Assembly: GCA_945910005.1 (NCBI GenBank)
Contig: OX246741.1
Coordinates: 7,754,611-7,818,610 of the forward strand
Direction of reading: 5' to 3'
Source: Isoperla grammatica
Lineage: Eukaryota; Arthropoda; Insecta; Plecoptera; Perlodidae
Length of the DNA stretch: 64,000 nucleotides
The position numbers were made by a program, and so were the translations under genes. This document shows positions 26,901 through 38,900 of the stretch, one piece after another. Position 1 is the stretch's first letter; the number at the start of each line of letters is the position of its first letter. Below the pieces are notes generated by a model. That model saw only the letters and a list, made by a program, of their open reading frames with translations, did no database searches and was not told the DNA's origin.

Positions 26901-29900
26901 TTACTCCAACATCTACATGAACCATAGCAATTACAGTGCAGCAGCCCCCATATAGGCCCAACAAACTTGAAGAGCCGATTTTTACTTTGTTAATGCAGAA
27001 CCAATTTGTATATATTTTTGTTTAGGAATAGATCAAAATTACTTTATTCAATTCAGAATTTTTTTTAAGTGTAGTTCACTTTCAAATTACTCTCTTTTAA
27101 CTGTAGACTTTTTGACTGCATTAAAGTAAAACTTCTTTATACGGTAACAAACGTATCTATAACAAAATGATCTATATATCAAACTGTTTTCAAGTTCCCA
27201 ATAGGTTCATATGCATGTACAGGTACCACCTTTATAAAGACATTTTCTTTGTAACAAAATAATAATCTGGCCCCCAATAGTTTGTTATAAAGAAGTTTTA
27301 CTGTATTATGCCGACATTACACGACTCAATACTTTCGTCCAACTTATTGAATTCAAGAACAAAAGCGAATCAAAAAGAGTTTGGTAAAAAACTGCAACAA
27401 TATAGCTTCTATTAATTGATGCTTTTTTGTCCTTGAATTCAATAAGTTTGACGAAAGAATTGAACCGTGTAATGTGGGTATTACAACAAAAACCCAATCT
27501 GAGCTGGAACGTACCATCAGCTGGTCGGTGTTCTCGAACTTCTTCTCGACCGAGTGCAGCTCTCTGAGCGCGCGCTGAGCCCTCTGGTGGCAGCCGACGG
27601 GACTATGTCTGCGGCAGGACGCCTCCATGGCCGGCACCAGTGTCTTGACCAGCTCCATCAGTGACGGCAGCACCGCGCTGGTGGAGATGTGGGACGTCAG
27701 GGAGGTGCGGCTACCCTCTGGAGACAAGACGATTACATTTGTCAGGGCAACATTTGCTAGGTGTGGTGCGGTGAGGACCGCAAAATCGCAAAAAAAAAAA
27801 GCGGTGATGATAAAGGGGGGAAATAAACTAAGTGTAGCCCTGTTCATTGTCACCTCAAAAGCACTGAAATTTCACAAGAAAATCAGCAAAATGTATCATT
27901 TTCCAGTCTGAAATTTGAATTTGCAAATTAGAGATGTGATCACGAAATCGTGGTTTTCTCGTAGGCCTATCATAAATTTCAAATTTTAATTGCTAACTGA
28001 ATGGGAAATACACACTGCAGACAAATTATATGCACGATAATTTTCGATATTGATCTTGGACGAAATGCAGTCCACATCCTCCCCACTCCCTTTTCCCCTT
28101 TCCTCCCTACCCTCCCACTGGCCCTTTACCTCTTAACGACCCCCCCCCCCCCCCCCATTATATTCATAATTCACCTACTCATTGTCTCGATTAGCCTCGT
28201 TGCAAAAATATGAGACGTTAAGTCCAAATATCAATCAATCTATCAATCAATCATCCATTTTATTGATTTTTCTTTCAATATTTGTGTCTAACCTGGTTAT
28301 GAACCCGTGTAGTTACCTAGCTGCTTGGAGAGCGTCACGATGCGCTGCCTGTCTCTCTCGCCCACGTCCATGTTGATGGGCGACGAGGTGCGACGTCTGA
28401 GCGAGCTCGGCAGCAGAGGTTCCTGTCCGAGCGAGCCGGGGCCGCTGGGCGTTGCGTTCAACTGTTGGTCTGTGGACGACGTGGGGCTGCGCTTCACCAG
28501 AGCCTGGGGCCACAATACACAACATGTCACACTATCTCATTGACATTGCACATGTGCTATCAATCACTAGAGTGTTTCAAACATCCAGAAGTATACAAAA
28601 TATGAGTCAATCAATACAAACATAGCAGGACATAAAATGGTAAACAGTAAAACCCCTCTAATTCAATCTCTGTTAATTAATTAATTCACACTAGTGGTCA
28701 AGTTCCTGCTGAAGGTTTTAAGCAGTACCGGTAGTAGTTTTTAGAAGGTTTTTTTTAGCAAAATGCTTAAAATGTGAAATGATGTTTGAATTCAAAAACT
28801 TGTAACTCAATTCAAATTGGGATTTTTAGAGTCACTTGCAATTTCAATTAAAGAGGTTTTACTCTAGTATTAAATTAATCACTTTTATACACTGTGACAG
28901 TACTGCAGAGAGTATAGCTAATGAGACTAGACTATACTTTTATATATGGTACAGGTAGAACATGAATGGTTAAACACAAATGCCAAACACCCTATGCAAG
29001 CTGACAGATACCTATACTGTATTAGAAATTAACAACTGACCCATTCTAGGCTATGTAGAAAATGAAAGTTAAACACAAAGCTTAAATGCAGCCGCTACAA
29101 TTCATCCAAACAAAATACACAAAGGAAAGGACATACACAAATAGATGTCCCAGATGATTAAACAGTATGTACTAGGTACACCTAGCCAACATATATAAAA
29201 CAAGGGTAGTAAAGAAAGGTACCTTGTTTTATCGTCACCACTTCACAATAGTTTAAAGTTGTTCCTATAGCCCATTAGTGTATCATGTGACCTTATAGTT
29301 CCTAATCGTAGCCTGTGAGAAGCTACCAATGAAAGCGAGTGAATGCCCCCAGCCAGATATTCAAACACTCTTTGTACGTTTATTTTAAAATTATTTATTA
29401 TGTTTATTTTTCAAGCTTATTTTAATAGCCTCCATACTTAGGACCAAGTATTTAAAAATGTTTTGATGGGCAATACAATAACTATTGAATTATCAGCGAT
29501 TGGCCAGTGCGAACACCTGCGGACGAATGCCAGAATCAACAAGGCCAATTCAGAACAACTTTGAATTTATTAAATAAAAATAAATAAATGTGAATCCCAC
29601 TCAGTAACGAAACTGATTTGCAGTGGGGGAATTTAATTTAAAGCGACTAAACCAACCCTGTAGGCTCCGAACACCATCAACGAGTGAGCGATAACCAATC
29701 AAAGATCGATATTTCAAATACGAAACATATGAATCAGTGATTGGACAGTGCGAACACCTGCGGAGGAATGCCAGAATCAACAAGGCCGATTCAGAACAAC
29801 TTTGAATTTATTGAGTGCTTCGTTATCAGGACGGCTCCAAACAACGTAATGCACGGTTGCAAGCTGTATACCTGGCACGAGGCATCGTCCTTGGCGCCGC

Positions 29901-32900
29901 AGTCGCAGAAGAAGTTACCGTACTTGGCGTAGGTGACGTCGTGGCCGCGGTGACAGACGCGAGCGCATACCGTACACACGCCAACGCCGTCCACCATCTT
30001 ACACGTGTGACAGTGGTACCAGTGTTGGTTCATGAACTCGCGTTGGGTTAGCGTAAAGGTGCACAACTTGTTGCAAAGATTGTCTTCATCCTGGCAACAC
30101 AAACCAGAAACTTGTGTTAAAAAAAATAAGAAAATAAAAAACTATCAAATCCACAGGTTGGTTATCGTCGAGCTTAACCCCGTCATAGAATAGAAATCAT
30201 TTGCGGCGTAAACGCACGAGTTGCGTTCCAATGTTCAGCGAACGGTTCTATAGCAGCTAGCCACACCACTTCATCCTCCTTTAAAAGGCCCCGATACACT
30301 GGAAAGCCAGGTAGAAAAGAACCTAGAGAGAAAGTCGCTTTTTACCAGTTGAGGTTGCAACTAGTTTACGGGAGTCCGTGTTGCCATCACGCTCGGAAGT
30401 AGAAATTAAAAAAGTGGAAAATGAAAAGGAAATGGTAAAGAGTAAGTGTGGTGAAGAGTTGATTGTGATTGGTCCATACTATCGAGTTGTCGTGGAGTAT
30501 GACTTTGTAGATTGCTGACTGGCAGAGAGAAGTCCAATTAGCAATTACCTTTCTTTAAGACATAATGCATAAGGAAGGTGGCTGTGGTAAAGTAACAGCT
30601 GATGCTACTTAGTTAGAGTTGTTTACATTTGTTAAGACCAATGCACGAAGAAACTGACTGCGTGTATCCAAGTTGCTACCATTCGCAGCAATAGTGCAAG
30701 AAACTTTTCCTTTCCTTTCCTGTTCCTGCTACAAAAAGTAATTCTCAACATTCACTTAGAGTGACGAGAAGAACGATGAAATACAACGTGAAACCGAAAG
30801 CACGAGGGTGTTTTAGGCAGCCTTGGGTTGCACTACTCAAAAGCTACCCTCAAGGCAGGTGTGCGTCTGTTTTTACCAGCATTATTCAATTAATATAGTA
30901 ATATTTTTAATTTTAATGGAAGCCAACCAAGTCACGTTACATTAGGGATAATCCTTTTAATTCAAACTGTTAAATAAAATCTCATTTTTGAATAATTGAG
31001 AGTGGGGATAGAATCGCTGTCTCTTGCAAATTGGATGAAAGAAAAACAACAAACGGTGCAAAGAGAAGAAAGTTACATAGGGTGTATTTTCAATATCTCT
31101 GATGAATACAAGGCAATACAAGCTATCCCATAAGCACATTGACGTACACAGAAGACACATGACAAAAAAAGAATCATGCAAACCTTCACCGCTAAAACAT
31201 GTATAGAATAGAAGGAAGACAATGAATTAAATGAATGATTTCTCATACGACATTCATAATGAACACAAATCAATGGTATATCTATTAGGCTGCACTACAT
31301 CGAACGACAACTTCTTGTATGTGCAATACAAGAACTTGCTGTTAGCGTAGTCAGGTCCACTACCCCGGCTCGCCCCGAAAAAACCTTACAGATGCTTTCG
31401 TCCGTCATAGACGAGCGAGTGATTAGTGTCCAACAGTCAAGCCCCAATTTCCAATACACCAATCGCAGGTTGGTCGCAAACCACTCGTCTATGACGAACG
31501 CATCGGTAACATTGTTTCAAGGCAAGCAAATGTGGTTTATTCACACTAGGACATCAACATTGTCCTCACCATCCCAGGGCAACGGCACTGTGTGATGTTT
31601 CAGTGCAAACAAAACAAAATGCACACTGCTTAAAAGCGTTGGGACATAAAGCAACACTTGTTATTGTTGTGCAGAGGAAACGTACCGAGTCTTCTCCTCC
31701 GCTCTCGTCGTCCTCGTGCCCAAGGTCATCCATCCAGTCAGTGTCAAGGTCGGGGGGCGCCTCCCCCTCCCACGGCGGCGAGGTGGCGCGCATGGGAGGG
31801 GAGGGGCAGAGTGCAGACACCACGTCTCGTACGTAGCGCAGCAGCTGGCCGGAAGCGTCTAGCATCAGGCGCTGCTTGACCGTCACTTGGCCGGCCTCCA
31901 GCTTCGAGATCACCTCTTCCTGGCTCAAGTAGTTGTTGCTGTAACAAGGTGAGAACATCAGTTACTTAGCCACACAATACAGATGCGGATCTTTACGCAA
32001 CGCGTTTTACACAACCTTTGTTACACATTAATTTTGATGAACTACTCGGAAATTGTAAATTACATTAAATCTTGTTGGAGAACTAAATCCATTTAAAATC
32101 TTGAAATGTTATTTTATTTCAGCTGTGACTTTCCTGTAAACATTTTATGGATTTGATCCATTTGGGTACAAAATGGGCTTGCAGAATATTTGACAAACAC
32201 AGACCATGATTTTTTGTAAACTGATATATCTGTAAACTGTTTTTACAATGAAATAAGAAAGGCAGTGGAACAATAGATTTGAATGTATGAGTGGAAAATG
32301 TATAAGTTAGGTTCCACTGTATTTCTAAACATTCCTAACCTTTCTGTCAACAATTACCCAATGCATGCTTAATATAGTCTATGCATAAACAATTAACTAT
32401 GCATTAAAATTCCTATGTAGAAAAGTACTGATAAAGTGACAAGCAACTTACAATGTCTGCATCCACTGTGTGGCAGCCGTGAAGAGGAATTGGTGTCCCT
32501 TGCCAGATCCGGCATCGGCTAGCGTGGACATGACTAGCATGAGCTCGGAGAAGCTCTGACCCTCGGTGGTGGCTATCAGTAGTCGAGACGTGATGGGTAT
32601 CAGGGCCTTCAGCAAGGTCACTGCCACCTCCTCACCCACATTGCTGCACAGCAAGAAAGAAGCACAAATCAAGAGATTGTTGATGCGGGGGCGTTGCACA
32701 GCTTGCGGACGACTCAAGCCACCTCATCACACTCATGCAACATGTAACATTAGAAGAAACCTTTCTTTGCTTCCCATATCAGTATTTCAGTCCAGAGCAA
32801 CAAGTTTTGTATGCTTGCTCTCTGTAGCAAACTACCATCTACAGCTATAGTTTTGCCTTGAAATACGGTTGTCTCGATGCCTCATATGACTCATAAATCC

Positions 32901-35900
32901 AGTCGGATAAGCCTAGAATCCAAGCAGAAAACTAATAAAATATGAATGTTATAATTTTTAAAGCTCCCATACTTTGGGCTTGATCTACTAAACTGCTTGA
33001 ATTATAAGTACAGAATACACATAGAGATCATTAAATTGCTCGGAAAGCCCTGTACGTTAGCTACGGCATGCGAAATTAGTTTGTTTATTTATTTATACGG
33101 CATACTCGACAGCTACGTCACACGATATCTGATGATGACAACAGGTAGATTTATTGACATATTTACTCTGACAACTCTACACCAATGTAAATGTTGCCTA
33201 TTGATTCATAGATTGGGCTAGATTGAGCCAAACAGGGAAAGTAGTTTCGGGTCACGTACTTGGTGTCCTTGACGATGTACGCGGTGAGCGCGTGCAGCAG
33301 CCGCTGGTTCTCCTGCGACTGCGTGGGCAGCTGCTCGGCAGACGTGGCCGGCGCGTGGCTGCTGCTGCTGCTGTTGGACTCCGACGAGGGCTCTGTCGTG
33401 GTGGCAACGGCGGTGGTGGGCGGGGCCGCGGAGGGGGCGGGGGGAGGGGACTGCAGGACAGACGGCCCGATGGATCCCACCACAACGTGCTCCAGCCAGC
33501 CGGACAACATGATGGGCTCCACGCTGGACAGGCGACTCAGCGAGCCACACAGGTGTTCCACGCTGCTGTCGCCGCTCAACCTCTCCGCTGGAACAGAATG
33601 GCAATAGATCTGGTTCAAGGCACGTGTGAGAGAACTAGACATTTCAAGTCATTTCGAGTAATTTGCACTCAACTCTAACAGTACCAGATTTTCAAGTCAA
33701 TAAGCAATTTTTTAAAAATTTTTACTAGGCCTAAATTATACTTAATAGGCCTACATAAATTTTGCCTGAAAACCAAGGAGGATATTTTGATACTGCTACC
33801 CAACTTGGAATGAAGTGCAGCAAAAATATCACCCAAACATCGTTTCGATTACCATTGTTGCCAAAATATGAAACGGAACACTATAAAATGTCATAATAAT
33901 GAGTAAAATAGTATAACTTCAACCCTTACTACTTTCATCAAAGTGCAGGCCTAGAGCAAGTACCTACACCGACTCAAAACAGACTTGAATTAAACAATTT
34001 TTAAGAATCGAACTTAAAAATAAAAAACCATGCACAACAAGGAATAACTTACACGTGGTGAATAGTTTGTTGAAGAACCGCAGCACTTTGATGCCGTATT
34101 GGGTCGACGTGACTCCCTGCGGTGAAGCGACGGACAACAAGACCGTCACCAGATCTCGTCCCTCCTCCTGACTGAAGAACTGGTCCAGGGCCAGACGACC
34201 GGGGGCCTTGTCCAGGAGCGTCTCCATGAACGACAGACACTCCAGCAGCACCTTTTCGTCCACCGCCACTCTGGACATTGGCAACATTGTAAATTATTAG
34301 TAGCGAAGGGGCGTCCTTTTGAAACAAGGTTAAACGTTTACGATTTTAAGCACCTTTTCTCATCCCTAAAAGCTATACTATAGAGGCTATGCCCACGGGT
34401 ACATTAATAATGAATTAAAACAAAAACATTCTTCTGGATTTCAAAGAAAAAACCTAAAACCTTGTTCACCCAGAATAAATTAATAGAATTCAACCCTATT
34501 TGTGGACTCCTGATAATCATTATTATTAGAGACTTCCGACCCCGTCTTTCCTCCACCTTCGTCGGGTGATCAAGGCCACGTCAGGTCGAAACTGTCTCGA
34601 CGTTTTGTTTATATCTTTCTTGTGTTTCTATCGACTCCGAAGGCCGCAACTACTACAAGGTAAGCTGTTGGTCCTATCCTTCCCCCCAAGCTCAAACCTA
34701 GCCGTTAGGCAAACTAACACATTCACATATTATCATTAAAAGCTGGACTGACTAGTTTCGTTAGCTGTGAATATAATCTTCAATTTGTTTTCTCTGAGGA
34801 TGGGCCGTGCAAAGGACCCACAACGTGAGAGCATTACAAGACACAGGCTGCAAGTACTTACACCTTGAGTATGCAGGCCGGAGCAGAGGCGACGTGCTGC
34901 GTGAAGCTCTTGATGAGGCGATACGTATGCTGCAACACGATGTAGTAGACCCTCTTCTGGTGTTCGTCCGAGTCCGGGTCGCCGATGAGTCGCTGCAGCG
35001 TCCTGACTACGGCGTCGTAGACGTGCTCGGCACAGGCGTCTAGCATGAGAGGCACGAGTATCTCCACGGCTTGGGCTCGCATCGGGCTGTCCTCGCTGCA
35101 TTTCCTGGCGGCAGACCACCTCGCGCTTAGCTGAGTCTCTACTAGGGCTCTCAATGCTCGCTACACCTGCTTCTAGATTGTCATTTCAAGTCTCCAGAAT
35201 TGAGATAACGGCGTTAGGGCCAGTTTTACAATCTCCTAATAAGATAGTTATTTGTAGCAATTAAGCTATTTGGAGGATTTCAAGAGTTTTGATTGGTCGT
35301 TGCCATGGAAAAAACAAGCTATTCGACAAATATGTAGTTATTGGGACATTGTAAGACTGGACCTTAGATTATACATGATATTTATAAGATTTCATAAACT
35401 CTAGTATACATTTAACTGAATTTCATTCAGATCTGGGAAGTGATCTACAATTAAGACTGGGTTTAGAACAGTTTTGCTGAATGCCATTTTTTTTGTAAGT
35501 GTAGGGGGGGGGGGGGGGGGCTACTAAAATAAGTAGGGATAACTTTTAGCCAGATTTGTTATCTTGTATGATCTCGAATTTCACGCGAATGTCAAGCAAA
35601 GTCACCAAATAAATTTAAGTTTAACACATAGAGTTTCAGCAAGTGGAAATGCTGGTACCACTGGTACCAATTAGCTGTTTGTTGTAGGCATTCCACCCAT
35701 TTAAAGAGTTTTATACAACAAACTTCTAGGCCTATGTAAGTATTCTAGTTTATAAAAAGTAGCCAGGTTTCAGACAACAAGTTGGTTCAGCATCAGCAGA
35801 CATGCAGAAGCTCTGTCTGTCTACTTACGTGATGTGGACACCAATGAATGTGAGCAGCGAGTGCAGCAAACTCTTCAGCGAGGGGTTCACAGAGAAGGAG

Positions 35901-38900
35901 CCGTGAGCAGACAACGACGAGATGTGGGAGTTGATGACGCCCAGCAAGTAGCTCTCGGAGGGGATCACGTCGTTTCCGTACGTGTTCTACAAAAAACACA
36001 CATCATCGAAAACTTTCATTTTAACATCGCGACTACTTACGGTAGACTTTCATAGTTTGACGACGCTCCACTCCACCTACAAATATGACAGCTAACGAAA
36101 AGCGCCAGCGTTAGCGTTTTACACCGTGTAGCCAGAGAGAGAACTAGGCTCACAAACTGTCTTATGTTTACTGTTGTGTCGTTGCATGAGTTATCAATAT
36201 CGTTAATTGTTTAAAGCAAACAACTATTTCTCATTATATTTTATTAGCAGATTCTGCAAGGATTGTGAAGACACCACATCTGAAACTGGTCGTTTTGGTA
36301 AACGCAGACGTACGATACAAATAGCACTAATGTAATAATAATGAAATCGTATCATCTTACCCATGGGAAATCTGGCACAGAGCTGTCGTTCCACTTGTCC
36401 AACACTGTCCTGATGCCGGGGGGCAACAGAGATATCAGAGCCGTCGCCAGCGCGTTGGTGCTGCTACAGCGACTAGACGATACAGCGAGGATCTCTCTGA
36501 ACGCCTAGAAACAAGTACAGTTGCGAGGTGTAAGTAGAGCATTGACGAGCGACCATTCGGGCAGATATATTTCTATCCTGATTAAAACTTAATCGTGATA
36601 CACTGTCTAGATTGGAGCGGTGGGTCATATAGATATTACATGTTTAACCCACACAATGGTGGTGATGACAATGAACTCATTCCAATTAAAGCTGCCTTCT
36701 TGTGGCAAAGCCAGCACGCTGCATCAAGACGAAAGAATATTCCATGTGCAGATTCAAATTTACCAAAAACAGCAGCAGGTAGTGAACACGACAAAATCCA
36801 TGAAAAACTAGAAAAATCAATTGGTCCATTTTTCAATGTAAATATTCGTGAAAACGGATGAGATCTGTGAAGACGGCAATCCCGATGTAAAATCTCTTTA
36901 AAACCAATGACATGCTGGAATGGGTGAATGGAAGTGTACCTGGAAGTCTTGTGCGTTGTACTTTCCAACAGGGTCGGAGCTCTCGTTGACCTGGTACAGC
37001 AAGCTGGATAGGCTGCAGGTTATAATGTGTTCGGTCACTTCTAGCACGTGCGGCAGAAGACTCTGGGCAAGATCGCTGTTGGGACATGTGAGGTCGACCA
37101 CTTGGATGACCCTGTTTGCGAGAGAAGATAAGTGTGAACCTCTTTTTTTTATAGAAACACAACATAGGATGCTGAGACGCTCCTCAAAAAAAAAAGTTAA
37201 CCATGCATGTTTTCACTGCTGTTGACTGTTGACTCTGAAAAAAGTAAATCCGTTCATCTATGGGGAAGTTTTTTTTATTTAGATTTATGGATGCACTATC
37301 CAAGGCAGAGCCATTTGACAGAGGAATTAAGATTAGTCAAAATACACACCTGTAATTAATCAAAATTCTCATTGTAATGATAAAATGCCTCAATAAAAAT
37401 CTTGATTCTGAGTTTCAATTTGTATTTCTGACATGTCTACGTAGATGAGTTATCGAGTGTTGATGGAGTAAAAAAGGCACAGGGAAAAATGCCAAAAAAA
37501 CTGTTATGACACCTCTTTACAGTAAATTATGTGCATAATATATAATTTACCTAAGTTTAATGTAATATAAATAAATGATACACATCTTCCTTTGTTTATG
37601 TCAATGTATAAGAAAATGCTAGATAGGGCGTATCTCAATTCGAATATTTGGTCTGCTTCGCCTACTTCGCCAACTAACACAACAATTACCAATTGTTCTT
37701 ATTCATTGTTACTAATTGTTAGGTTAGTCTGCTACGCTAGTCGACTAGCGAAAAACATTGATTTGAGACACCGCCAAAGTGTCTTTAGTGTATGTAGTAT
37801 TGGAACAAATCATACTTCACTGCATTGGGGTCCGATATATCCGCAGGCGCGGGCTTCGTGGTCCCCTCGTCCACGAGCACCTGTATCTTGGCAATGACCA
37901 CGTCTAATAGGCAGAGCTCCGACAGTTGTGGCAGGCTGGCCTTGGGCACCACCGTAGGCTGGGGGGTCGCCGGCTTCAGAGCCACGATGAGGTTCTTGGC
38001 TACCGTCACGTCGTACTCCAGGGTACCCACGGACTGTGACACATTCTTCAGCAGCGTCTCCGCGTACTGGGTGTACATGCCTTGCTTCACCAAGCAGTCC
38101 TGAAAACAAGCGCAATACATGTAGCTCAGGTGGCGTGGCCTACATCTTGGGTGTACATGCCTTGCTTCACCAAGCAGTCCTGAAACAGGTGCAATACATG
38201 TAGCTCAGGTGGCGTGGCCTACATCTTGGGTGTACATGCCTTGCTTCACCAAGCAGTCCTGAAACAGGTGCAATACATGTAGCTCAGGTGGCGTGGCCTA
38301 CATCTTGGGTGTACATGCCTTGCTTCACCAAGCAGTCCTGAAAACAAGCACAATACATGCAGCTCAGGTGGCGTGGCCTATATCTTGGGTGTACATGCCT
38401 TGCTTCACCAAGCAGTCCTGAACACAAGCGCAATACATGGAGCTCAGGTGGCATGGCCTACATCTTGGGTGTACATGCCTTGCTTCACCAAGCAGTCCTG
38501 AACACAAGCACAATACATGTAGCTCAGGTGGCGTGGCCTATATCTTGGGTGTACATGCCTTGCTTCACCAAGCAGTCCTGAACACAAGCACAATACATGG
38601 AGCTCAGGTGGCGTGGCCTACATCTTGGGTGTACATGCCTTGCTTCACCAAGCAGTCCTGAACACAAGCACAATACATGGAGCTCAGGTGGCGTGGCCTA
38701 TATCTTGGGTGTACATGCCTTGCTTCACCAAGCAGTCCTGAAAACAAGCGCAATACATGGAGCTCAGGTGGCGTGGCCTATATCTTGGGTGTACATGCCT
38801 TGCTTCACCAAGCAGTCCTGAAAACAAGCACAATACATGGAGCTCAGGTGGCGTGGCCTATATCTTGGGTGTACATGCCTTGCTTCACCAAGCAGTCCTG

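Noticed and set aside
33223..33678. Plus-strand 151- and 115-codon ORFs
   Set aside because: Antisense shadows of the GC-rich exon 24.
35122..35150. Upstream alternative acceptors for exon 22
   Set aside because: They keep frame but would add residues not fitting the family spacing before the conserved Trp-Ser; kept only as a stated uncertainty.
36595..36861. 88-codon plus-strand ORF in intron 19
   Set aside because: No family resemblance, no promoter or splice context, chance length in an AT-rich intron.
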